Shown piece after piece: positions 8,823 through 15,917 of a stretch of 64,000 bases of DNA. The notes under the pieces are model-generated. The model saw nothing but the letters and a program-made list of their open reading frames with translations. It did not search any database and was not told where the DNA came from. Source of the DNA: Marivita sp965656765 (lineage in GTDB: Bacteria; Pseudomonadota; Alphaproteobacteria; Rhodobacterales; Rhodobacteraceae); the NCBI RefSeq assembly GCF_965656765.1, contig NZ_CBFHLV010000008.1:11241-75240 (forward strand), written 5' to 3'. Numbering within the stretch: position 1 is the first letter of the stretch; each line of letters starts with the position of its first letter. A program made the position numbers and the translations under genes.

Positions 8823-10307
8823 ATGGCCAAAGAGAAAAAAGCCCCCAAGCCCAAGGCGCAGACGCCCAAAGGGTTTCGCGATTATTTTGGCGCCGAAGTG
8901 ACCGAGCGCGCCGAGATGCTCGACAAGATCGCCGGGGTCTATCATCGCTATGGCTTTGATGCGCTGGAAAGCGCGGCCGTTGAGACAGTCGAAGCGCTGG
9001 GCAAGTTTTTGCCCGATGTCGACCGCCCGAACGAAGGCGTGTTCGCGTGGCAAGAAAATGATGAGGGCGGCAAGGGCGATTGGCTCGCCTTGCGCTATGA
9101 TCTGACAGCGCCATTGGCGCGGGTTTATGCGCAGCACCGCAACGATCTGCCGTTGCCTTACCGGCGTTATGCCATGGGGCCTGTCTGGCGCAATGAAAAG
9201 CCTGGTCCGGGGCGGTTTCGTCAGTTTTATCAATGTGATGCGGATACGGTTGGATCCGGATCAGTTGCGGCAGATGCCGAGATCTGCGCGATGCTTGCCG
9301 ACACTCTGGAGGTCGTTGGCATTCCACGTGGGGACTACATCGTTCGGGTGAACAACCGGAAGGTTCTGAACGGTGTTTTGGAGACGATGGGCCTGAATGA
9401 CGACGGCCAACGCGACGCAGTTCTGCGCACCATCGACAAGTTTGACAAGGTTGGTGAAGCTGGCGTGCGTGAATTGTTGGGCAAAGGGCGTCTGGATGCG
9501 TCGGGTGCTTATATTGACGGCGTGGGTTTGAGCGAAGACCAAGCCGAACCTGTTATCGCGTTCTTAACCTCCAAGGGTGAAACTGCCGCGCAGACGATTG
9601 AGAATTTGAAGGCAGCAGTTGGTGACAGTGCAATTGGCGCAGACGGTGTTGCAGAGCTTGAGCAGATCGCTGATCTGCTGGCTGCTGGTGGCTATGGGCC
9701 AGACCAGATCGAGATTGATCCGTCTGTCGTGCGCGGTCTTGGATATTACACCGGCCCGGTGTTCGAGGCCGAGCTTACCTTTGAAATTCTGGATGAAAAG
9801 GGCCGCAAGCGGCAGTTCGGTTCGGTCGCAGGCGGTGGACGCTATGACGATCTGGTCAAGCGCTTTACCGGCCAGCCGGTCCCCGCTACGGGTGTCAGCA
9901 TTGGTGTGGATCGGCTTCTTGCCGCCCTGCGTGAGAAAGGCCGGATCGGCAGCCAAAGCGCGGGCCCAGTGGTGGTCACCGTGATGGATCGCGATCGGAT
10001 GGGCAACTATCAGGCGATGGTTGCGGAACTTCGGAATGCGGGCATCCGGGCCGAAGTGTATCTTGGCAATCCCAAGAATTTCGGCAATCAGCTGAAATAC
10101 GCGGACAAGCGTCAGTCACCGGTCGCCGTGATCGAAGGCGGGGATGAAAAGGCTAATGGCGTGGTGCAGATCAAAGACCTGATCTTGGGTGCCAAGATCG
10201 CCGAGAGCGCGAGCCTTGAGGAATGGCAGGACCGGCCGAACCAGTTCGAAGTGCCGCGCGATCAGCTTGTGTCCAAGGTGCGCGAGATCCTCGAAAGCTA
10301 TTCCTGA
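8823..10307 (+). CDS. hisS: Histidine--tRNA ligase
   Basis: Class II aminoacyl-tRNA synthetase that charges tRNA-His. Motif 2 is visible as YAMGPVWRNEKPGPGRFRQF; the HisRS-specific substrate loops read VVRGLGYYTGPVFEAEL and FGSVAGGGRYDDLV; a C-terminal anticodon-binding domain covers about the last 95 residues. 494 aa, longer than the 420-aa E. coli type, with an insertion in the catalytic core. Alphaproteobacterial HisRS are known for recognising tRNA-His without the usual G-1. The start at 8823 opens MAKEKKAPKPKAQTPKGFRDY; a longer open frame upstream is not family-like. The stop overlaps the hisZ start (TGATG). Confidence 0.96.
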   Translation: MAKEKKAPKPKAQTPKGFRDYFGAEVTERAEMLDKIAGVYHRYGFDALESAAVETVEALGKFLPDVDRPNEGVFAWQENDEGGKGDWLALRYDLTAPLARVYAQHRNDLPLPYRRYAMGPVWRNEKPGPGRFRQFYQCDADTVGSGSVAADAEICAMLADTLEVVGIPRGDYIVRVNNRKVLNGVLETMGLNDDGQRDAVLRTIDKFDKVGEAGVRELLGKGRLDASGAYIDGVGLSEDQAEPVIAFLTSKGETAAQTIENLKAAVGDSAIGADGVAELEQIADLLAAGGYGPDQIEIDPSVVRGLGYYTGPVFEAELTFEILDEKGRKRQFGSVAGGGRYDDLVKRFTGQPVPATGVSIGVDRLLAALREKGRIGSQSAGPVVVTVMDRDRMGNYQAMVAELRNAGIRAEVYLGNPKNFGNQLKYADKRQSPVAVIEGGDEKANGVVQIKDLILGAKIAESASLEEWQDRPNQFEVPRDQLVSKVREILESYS

Positions 10308-11404
10308 TGTTGCAAAGCACACCTGACAAATCGCAGGCGCGGATCGCAGCCGAGGCTATCTGTGATGGCTTTGTGGCGAGCGGGGCAGCTCGGGTAGAGA
10401 CTGACATTCTTTTGCCTGCCGAGGTGCTCTTGGACCTATACGGCGAAGATATTCGCGGGCGCGCCTATGTGACGTCGGACCCTGAACGCGGCGAGATGAT
10501 GCTGCGCCCGGATTTCACTGTGCCGGTGGTGCAATACCACATGGCGGGCGACGGTTCGCCCGCAAGCTACACCTATTTCGGAGAGGTGTTCCGCAAACAG
10601 GAAGACCACCCAGAACGCCGCAGCGAATTTATGCAGGTCGGCTACGAGGAATTTGGCGGTTCGGATTCTGCGGTATCTGATGCTGCCGTATTCGGAGAGT
10701 TTTCCAAGGTTTTGGCACCCTTGGGGCTACGCGCGGCGACAGGTGACATTGGCATTCTGATCGCAATGGTCGCGGGACTCAGAACCACCGAAGATCGCCG
10801 CACAGCATTGATGCGCCACATCTGGCGACCTGGACGGTTTACAGCTTTGGTCAAACGGTTTGCAGGTCTCACTCCGGAGCCGGCTTCCCGGACGGCATTG
10901 TTGGCGTCGGACGCTCCGCTTGACGCGGTAGGTGTTATGATCGGATTGCGCGGGGAAAGCGAGATCACAGGTCGTATCGATGCGCTGCGCAGCGATGCTG
11001 CGCAAGCACCAATGTCGGCAGAGGAGGTTGATCTGATTTCAGCCGTTCTTGCTGTGTCGGAAACCTGCCCGAACGCGCTGGAGCATTTGCGGGATATCGC
11101 GGTGGACATGCCGGGGCTGCTGCCTGCGCTGGACCGTTTCGAGGCGCGCTGTGATGCGATGGCCAAGCGTGGTGTGGATGTCGATGCGCTTGCGTTCGAG
11201 GCATCGTATGGGCGCACGTCGATGGAATATTATGACGGTTTCGTCTTTGGCTTTTATTCAGAGGCGCGGCCTGATCTGCCGCCGGTTGCAACGGGAGGCC
11301 GGTACGATGCGCTGACCCGGCGCTTGGGGCAGGGCCGCGAAATCCCCGCTGTGGGCGGCGTGATCCGCCCCGATCTGGTGTGCGACCTTGGGGGGCTGGC
11401 ATGA
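10307..11404 (+). CDS. hisZ: ATP phosphoribosyltransferase regulatory subunit HisZ
   Basis: HisRS-like paralogue without aminoacylation function that partners the short form of HisG to make the first enzyme of histidine biosynthesis. 365 aa. The class II fold core is visible: LRPDFTVPVVQYHM, YFGEVFRKQEDHPERRSEF and, near the C-terminus, SYGRTSMEYYDGFVFGFY followed by PPVATGGRYDALTRRLG. The C-terminal anticodon-binding domain of HisS is absent, as expected. Start ATG overlaps the hisS stop by one base and its stop overlaps the hisG start by 4 nt, so the three genes are translationally coupled. Confidence 0.95.
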   Translation: MLQSTPDKSQARIAAEAICDGFVASGAARVETDILLPAEVLLDLYGEDIRGRAYVTSDPERGEMMLRPDFTVPVVQYHMAGDGSPASYTYFGEVFRKQEDHPERRSEFMQVGYEEFGGSDSAVSDAAVFGEFSKVLAPLGLRAATGDIGILIAMVAGLRTTEDRRTALMRHIWRPGRFTALVKRFAGLTPEPASRTALLASDAPLDAVGVMIGLRGESEITGRIDALRSDAAQAPMSAEEVDLISAVLAVSETCPNALEHLRDIAVDMPGLLPALDRFEARCDAMAKRGVDVDALAFEASYGRTSMEYYDGFVFGFYSEARPDLPPVATGGRYDALTRRLGQGREIPAVGGVIRPDLVCDLGGLA

Positions 11405-12093
11405 CGATCAAACTGGGTGTGCCGTCCAAGGGACGGTTGATGGAAAAGACTTTTGACTGGTTCGGCGCGCGTGGCGTGACCCTGACCCGCACGGGATCGG
11501 ATCGCGAATATGCCGGCGCGGTGGCTGGCGTAGATGGTGTCGATCTGGTGCTGCTGTCGGCGGGTGAAATTCCGCGCGAACTTGCGACGGGACGCATTCA
11601 CCTTGGGGTGACAGGCAACGATCTGATCCAAGAAAAGCTGGTGCAATGGGATCAGAAGGTTGAGCCGCTGGCACCGTTGGGCTTTGGCCACGCGAACCTG
11701 ATTGTCGCGGTGCCGCATTGCTGGGTAGATGTGGACACGCTTGACGATCTGGATGGTGCTGCCGCAGCGTTTCGCGCCCGGCACGGGTTTCGGATGCGGA
11801 TCGCGACCAAATACCACCGCCTCGTGCGAGACTACCTGCGTCGGGGCGGCGTGGCGGATTACCAACTGGTCGACAGTCAGGGTGCAACCGAAGGCACAGT
11901 AAAGAACCTGACGGCTGAGGCGATTGCCGATATCACCTCGACTGGTGAAACCCTGCGCGCCAACCATCTGAAAATTTTGGAGGAACCACCGGTTCTGGAG
12001 AGTCAGGCGACACTGTTCCGCAGCCGAGTGGCCGAGAAATCAGATGTGGATCGCGCGGTCTTGCGCGCCTTGATCGACCGGTTAGGGGTGTAG
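11401..12093 (+). CDS. hisG: ATP phosphoribosyltransferase catalytic subunit, short form HisG
   Basis: Catalyses ATP + PRPP to phosphoribosyl-ATP, the committed step of histidine synthesis. 230 aa: the short form, lacking the C-terminal regulatory domain and therefore needing HisZ, which is encoded directly upstream. Visible segments: LGVPSKGRLMEKT at the N-terminus, GRIHLGVTGNDLIQE, the PRPP-binding loop DSQGATEGTVKNL. Start ATGA overlaps the hisZ stop. A hairpin 29 nt downstream probably ends the operon. Confidence 0.96.
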   Translation: MTIKLGVPSKGRLMEKTFDWFGARGVTLTRTGSDREYAGAVAGVDGVDLVLLSAGEIPRELATGRIHLGVTGNDLIQEKLVQWDQKVEPLAPLGFGHANLIVAVPHCWVDVDTLDDLDGAAAAFRARHGFRMRIATKYHRLVRDYLRRGGVADYQLVDSQGATEGTVKNLTAEAIADITSTGETLRANHLKILEEPPVLESQATLFRSRVAEKSDVDRAVLRALIDRLGV

Positions 12094-12121
12094 CGCAGGC
12101 AAGTCTCTGAAAAGATTTTGA

Positions 12122-12141
12122 AAAACGCGTCTACGCGTTTT
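12122..12141. terminator. Hairpin between convergent hisG and UbiB-like gene
   Basis: Perfect 8-bp stem AAAACGCG / CGCGTTTT with loop TCTA. The A-rich and T-rich flanks are part of the stem, so it can act on both strands as an intrinsic terminator for convergent hisG and the minus-strand kinase-like gene. Confidence 0.7.
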
Positions 12142-12147
12142 GGCACT

Positions 12148-13467
12148 TCAGGCGTAGTGTTGAAAGAGCGACCGCAGGTTGATCTGGGCCCTGAGCCGGG
12201 TCGCCAACAGGAACAGTCCGGCGGCTTTGCGTTGCAAATACAATACCTCGGTCGGTGGAATATGTTGGATCGACCGATCCCGTCCCAAAGCCATGCCGCG
12301 ATCCCGCAGGTCGGACACAAGCGAGGTGTCGCCAAAATTGAACCCTGCCGGGTCGAGCATCGGTGCATTGGCCATCTCAACCATGCTGAGGATTTCGGTT
12401 CGCGTTTTGTCGGGTAAGGCGACGGACAGCAAACCAAGCTCAGTCAAAGCCTCAGCAATTGCCGGAAGGTCGTTTTGCAAGGACGGTTGCAGAATTGCGC
12501 GCGACCGCGCCACCAGTTCGGGTGGCAAGCTGCGTGTTGCTCCGAAATCCAGCAGTACAAGTTTCCCGGTCTCGGGCTGCCACCGGAAATTGGCGAAATT
12601 CGGATCTGATTGGACAAGGTGAAACTCGAATACCTCGCGCATCATCAGGTGGATCAGACGGTCTGACATCGTATCGCGCGTGGCTTGATCCGCGTTTTCC
12701 AAAGTGTCGATCGGTTCGGATGGGATGAATTCCATCGCGAGGATATCGCGGCTCGACAGGTCATCATAAACCGCTGGGACCACGAAATTCGGGTCACCCT
12801 CGAGCAAATTGCCGAATTGACGAAGGCTTTGCGCCTCTTGGATATAATCCGCCTCTTCGTGCAGTTGCTGGCGCGCGTCCTCTAGCAGTGGTTTGAGATC
12901 GAGTCCTTTGGGCATCATCCCGGACATACGCATCATGCTGGCGAGGTTGCTTAGGTCGCTGTCGATGCTGTCACGGATGCCGGGGTATTGCACCTTGATC
13001 GCCAGATCGCGCCCATCATGGCTTTGTGCGCGGTGCACCTGACCGATCGAAGCTGCGGCGATGGGGCGGACGTCGAATTTCTTGAACCGTTTGGTGAAAT
13101 CCTTGCCCCACGCTTTGCTCAGCACCTGTTTGAGCTGTGCCGGCGGCATGAAATGCGCCTGACTTTGCAGCGGGCGCAGCACAGCCGCGAGCTCTGGGGT
13201 GAGCAAATCACCTGCCTCGAGAGACAGCAGTTGGCCCATCTTCATCGCCGCACCGCGCATCTGAGAAAGCTGTTGCGTCAGCCTTTGGGCGTTTGACGGG
13301 GTGAGGAACATGTCGCGGGGATTGGGCTTGCGGCCCTGTAGCAATTGTTTGGCCCCAGCGGCTGCGGCGGAGCCCAGCAGACCACCCGCCAACCCGCCCA
13401 TGCGCGCGGCGCGAGATGCGCGACCGGTAGGCACGGCGCGACTGCGTGGGTCTGTGTCTTGTGTCAT
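12148..13467 (-). CDS. ABC1/UbiB (AarF) family atypical kinase-like protein
   Basis: Member of the UbiB/ADCK ATPase family, linked in known members to ubiquinone synthesis or lipid handling. 439 aa. Diagnostic features: the KxGQ motif in AAMKMGQLLSLEAGD, the alanine-rich nucleotide loop AAASIGQVHRA, the catalytic-loop equivalent DPNFANF and the metal-binding LLDFGATR. The start at 13467 (MTQDTDP) was preferred to an upstream in-frame start at 13518. Unlike canonical UbiB it has no evident C-terminal membrane helices, so it may be an Abc1-like paralogue rather than the UbiB of the main pathway. COQ9 is encoded at 52 kb. Confidence 0.88.
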   Translation of the reverse strand: MTQDTDPRSRAVPTGRASRAARMGGLAGGLLGSAAAAGAKQLLQGRKPNPRDMFLTPSNAQRLTQQLSQMRGAAMKMGQLLSLEAGDLLTPELAAVLRPLQSQAHFMPPAQLKQVLSKAWGKDFTKRFKKFDVRPIAAASIGQVHRAQSHDGRDLAIKVQYPGIRDSIDSDLSNLASMMRMSGMMPKGLDLKPLLEDARQQLHEEADYIQEAQSLRQFGNLLEGDPNFVVPAVYDDLSSRDILAMEFIPSEPIDTLENADQATRDTMSDRLIHLMMREVFEFHLVQSDPNFANFRWQPETGKLVLLDFGATRSLPPELVARSRAILQPSLQNDLPAIAEALTELGLLSVALPDKTRTEILSMVEMANAPMLDPAGFNFGDTSLVSDLRDRGMALGRDRSIQHIPPTEVLYLQRKAAGLFLLATRLRAQINLRSLFQHYA

Positions 13468-13509
13468 GAGGTCAGAGATAAGTCCCGGGGGCAACGAGAC
13501 AATACAAGA

Positions 13510-13529
13510 CCGCGCCATTCCCGGCGCGG
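13510..13529 (-). terminator. Hairpin downstream of YghU-type GST gene
   Basis: Stem CCGCGCC / GGCGCGG with a 6-nt loop, followed on the minus strand by a T-rich stretch (TCTTGTATT). It sits 23 nt past the end of the minus-strand GST gene and before the next minus-strand gene, so it may end or attenuate transcription. Confidence 0.5.
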
Positions 13530-13552
13530 TTCGGTGTTTTCAGGTTTCGGTG

Positions 13553-14419
13553 TTATTCCGCCGCTTCGATCTTGTCTTGAGTGCTGGTCTCGAAATCGGA
13601 TGCGTCGTGCCGCTCGCGCAGTTGTTCGCTCGGCTCACCAGACGCGCGGTTTACCATGCGGCCACGTTGGGCAGCCGGCCGCGCATCGATGGCTTTGGCC
13701 CAACGCATCACGTTGGTGTAGCTGGTCACATCCAGGAACTCTGCCGCGTTGTAGAGACGGCCCAGAACCAGCCCGCCGTACCACGGCCAGATCGCCATGT
13801 CGGCGATGGTGTAGTCGGGACCGCTGATGAATTCGTTATCGGCAAGTTGGCGATCAAGCACGTCAAGCTGGCGCTTGGCCTCCATCGCGAAGCGGTTAAT
13901 GGGGTATTCCATTGGTTCGGGCGCATATGCGTAGAAATGGCCGAATCCACCGCCAAGGTAAGGCGCGCTGCCCATTTGCCAGAAGAGCCAGCTCAGCATT
14001 TCTGCGCGGTTTTCCTTTGGACCAAGGAACGCATCGAATTTTTCGGCCAAGTGCATCAGGATCGCGGCAGATTCAAAGACGCGGATGGGGGTGTCGCTGG
14101 ACCGGTCCATCAATGCAGGGATTTTGGAGTTTGGGTTGAGGTCGACAAAGCCCGATCCGAACTGGTCACCATCCCCGATCTTGATCAGCCAAGCGTCGTA
14201 TTCGGCGTCGCTATGGCCGGCCGCAAGGAGTTCTTCGAACAGGATCGTGACCTTTTGCCCGTTCGGTGTGGCAAGGCTGTAAAGCTGGTAGGGATGTTTG
14301 CCGACCGGCAATTCCTTATCGTGGGTGGCGCCGGCAATGGGGCGGTTTGTGCTGGCAAACTTGCCGCCGTTTTCCTTGTCCCATGTCCAAACTTTGGGCG
14401 GTGTATAGCTGTCGCTCAT
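13553..14419 (-). CDS. yghU: Glutathione S-transferase family, YghU-type disulfide-bond oxidoreductase
   Basis: Cytosolic GST-fold protein related to E. coli YghU, which acts on glutathionyl disulfides and organic hydroperoxides. 288 aa. The family-typical N-terminal extension (TPPKVWTWDKENGGKFASTNRP) precedes the thioredoxin-like domain with LNPNSKIPAL and ESAAILMHLAEKF, and the helical C-terminal domain contains GPDYTIADMAIWPWYGGLV. The start at 14419 fits the family N-terminus exactly. Single gene. Confidence 0.92.
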   Translation of the reverse strand: MSDSYTPPKVWTWDKENGGKFASTNRPIAGATHDKELPVGKHPYQLYSLATPNGQKVTILFEELLAAGHSDAEYDAWLIKIGDGDQFGSGFVDLNPNSKIPALMDRSSDTPIRVFESAAILMHLAEKFDAFLGPKENRAEMLSWLFWQMGSAPYLGGGFGHFYAYAPEPMEYPINRFAMEAKRQLDVLDRQLADNEFISGPDYTIADMAIWPWYGGLVLGRLYNAAEFLDVTSYTNVMRWAKAIDARPAAQRGRMVNRASGEPSEQLRERHDASDFETSTQDKIEAAE

Positions 14420-14512
14420 GTGTGTCGTCCTGCTTTTTGCACGTTGACCCTCAACCTAGGGATCGTGGCTGGAAGTACCAGTGCAGAGGCGCAGGTCGGG
14501 TGTGCGGTTGGC

Positions 14513-14944
14513 TCAGAGCACACCGATTTCGGCCAAGGCACCGGCCAGTTCGGGGGGTAGTGTGTCGTCGTTGATGCGGGATTTGCCTAAATCGGGCGGC
14601 GCGTCTTCGGGTTTGAGATAGCGCCAGCCCTGAAAGGGGCGCTTTGGGGCGGTTGCGGTGCGGATCAATTCGGGGTCAAGAACGATGCCACAGCGGCGGA
14701 TGCCGTCGTCGCCAATGAATTCTTCAAGTCCAATGATCCGTTGGCGGGCTTGCAATAGGCCTTTGACGACCCAGAAGATCGATCCACCGTTAAGCAGCTC
14801 TTTCTCGCGTTTCGGCCACATCCTAGTGAGGTGATAATATTGGCCATTTGCCCGCTGCTTTGAGCGGTTCTTTTGCCAATCCTCGATTTGCTCAACACTG
14901 TCAGAGCCGACAGAGAGTTTGATGAGATGGACGGTGCCTGCCAT
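14513..14944 (-). CDS. DUF1489 family protein
   Basis: Small 143-aa alphaproteobacterial protein of unknown function. Family hallmarks as I recall them: the N-terminal VHLIKLSVGSDSVEQIEDWQ, then TRMWPKREKELLNGGSIFWVVKG, and the RPFQGWRYL segment near the C-terminus. No signal peptide or membrane segment. It stands between the GST gene and a small basic protein, all on minus. Confidence 0.85.
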   Translation of the reverse strand: MAGTVHLIKLSVGSDSVEQIEDWQKNRSKQRANGQYYHLTRMWPKREKELLNGGSIFWVVKGLLQARQRIIGLEEFIGDDGIRRCGIVLDPELIRTATAPKRPFQGWRYLKPEDAPPDLGKSRINDDTLPPELAGALAEIGVL

Positions 14945-15029
14945 GATGTCTTCCCCTGCTGGTCAGATCATAGCGGGCGGTGGGGTGGGTTCAAGCCACG
15001 TGGGGCGATCCCACCAATTAGTATCGTGG

Positions 15030-15257
15030 TCAGGTCGGTGTTTTGCGCGCGCGCGGCTTGGCTTTGGGTGCGGGTGCCTCGTCTGGTGTTTGCGCTTCGC
15101 GTTCGAGCCGGGTTTTGCGCAGACGTTGGGTTTTTGCCTCGCGCTTTTCGGTCTCGGTATCAAGCATTTCGCGAACCACGCGCGTGGTTTTGTCCATCAC
15201 GGTTTCCGCCCGCGTCTGTGGTGCTTTGAAGAGGGTGTCTTTGTTCAGTTTCGCCAT
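15030..15257 (-). CDS. Small basic hypothetical protein
   Basis: 75 aa, rich in Lys, Arg and Thr, starting MAKLNKDTLFKAPQTRAETVMDK. The N-terminal half is predicted helical with alternating charge (about residues 20-60); the C-terminus is a basic, proline/alanine-rich tail (PAPKAKPRARKTPT). I do not recognise a named family; nucleic-acid binding is possible from composition only. RBS GGAG upstream of ATG at 15257. Confidence 0.7.
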   Translation of the reverse strand: MAKLNKDTLFKAPQTRAETVMDKTTRVVREMLDTETEKREAKTQRLRKTRLEREAQTPDEAPAPKAKPRARKTPT

Positions 15258-15321
15258 CGTTCAATCTCCTTGACGGTAAGGGGCCGTTTGGCCGTGCCGT
15301 TTTGATCGGGGTCTTAAAACG

Positions 15322-15354
15322 AAAAAGCGGGCACAGCCTGAAGACCGCACCCGC
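15322..15354 (-). terminator. Rho-independent terminator of the cold-shock gene
   Basis: Minus strand: a 12-bp stem (with G-U pairs) starting GCGGGTGCGGTC, loop TTCA, followed directly by five Ts at 15322-15326. It lies 23 nt downstream of the cold-shock gene stop. Confidence 0.88.
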
Positions 15355-15377
15355 CTTAAATTCAATCGTACAGAGGC

Positions 15378-15584
15378 TTATGCCAATGCAAGATTTGTCG
15401 CGCTTTCGCGGCCGTCACGGCCACTTTCGATGTCGAAAGTCACAGCCTGACCATCGTCAAGCTGGTGCAGACCAGCGCGTTCGAGCGCGGAAATGTGAAC
15501 GAAGATGTCCTTCGAACCTTGCTCGGGTGCGATGAAGCCAAAGCCTTTTTGGCCGTTGAACCATTTCACGGTGCCATTTGCCAT
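15378..15584 (-). CDS. CspA-family cold-shock protein
   Basis: 68-aa single cold-shock domain that binds single-stranded nucleic acids and acts as an RNA chaperone. RNP1 is seen as KGFGFIAPE and RNP2 as DIFVHISAL. Length is typical. The 5' region to the divergent nrdJ is long (over 330 bp), leaving room for an extended leader as in other csp genes, but I did not identify a cold box. Followed by a strong terminator. Confidence 0.93.
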   Translation of the reverse strand: MANGTVKWFNGQKGFGFIAPEQGSKDIFVHISALERAGLHQLDDGQAVTFDIESGRDGRESATNLALA

Positions 15585-15917
15585 CGTGTTGTCTCCTAGA
15601 ATTTAGTCGCCACCCGCAACATGCGGTGGCCCGGCCCAGTGTCGTCGTAGGATCGCCTGAGGCCGTTAGGAAACAGAAGGTCATCGGAAGAATCTTTGCC
15701 TGACTGATATGGGGGGCAGGGCCTGAGAATACAACTCTTATTCGCGTTATGAGTGAAATAAGCCAATTTTACAGAACCAAAATCCCGAAGTTATCCACAG
15801 GATTCTCCACAGGCGCTGCTGGATGTGGTAGGCATTGGGGCAACGCAAACTAGACGTTGTGGATTTGTCGATTTTTGCGGTATCTTGTCTGTCTGCCGCC
15901 ACAGGGGAATCGCCGAT
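15585..15917. promoter_or_regulatory. Divergent csp/nrdJ control region with DnaA-box-like sites
   Basis: No gene inside. TTATCCACA at 15791-15799 is a perfect consensus DnaA box; TTCTCCACA at 15803-15811 is a one-mismatch copy in the same orientation, 3 bp away; TGTGGATTT at 15859-15867 is a weaker inverted copy. A candidate nrdJ promoter is TTGTGG (15857-15862), 18 bp, TATCTT (15881-15886); its -35 overlaps the inverted copy. An inverted repeat CTTATT/AATAAG lies near 15737-15762. No NrdR box was recognised. Confidence 0.5.

Noticed and set aside
15585..15917. NrdR box upstream of nrdJ
   Set aside because: No match to the ACACWATATATWGTGT pattern.
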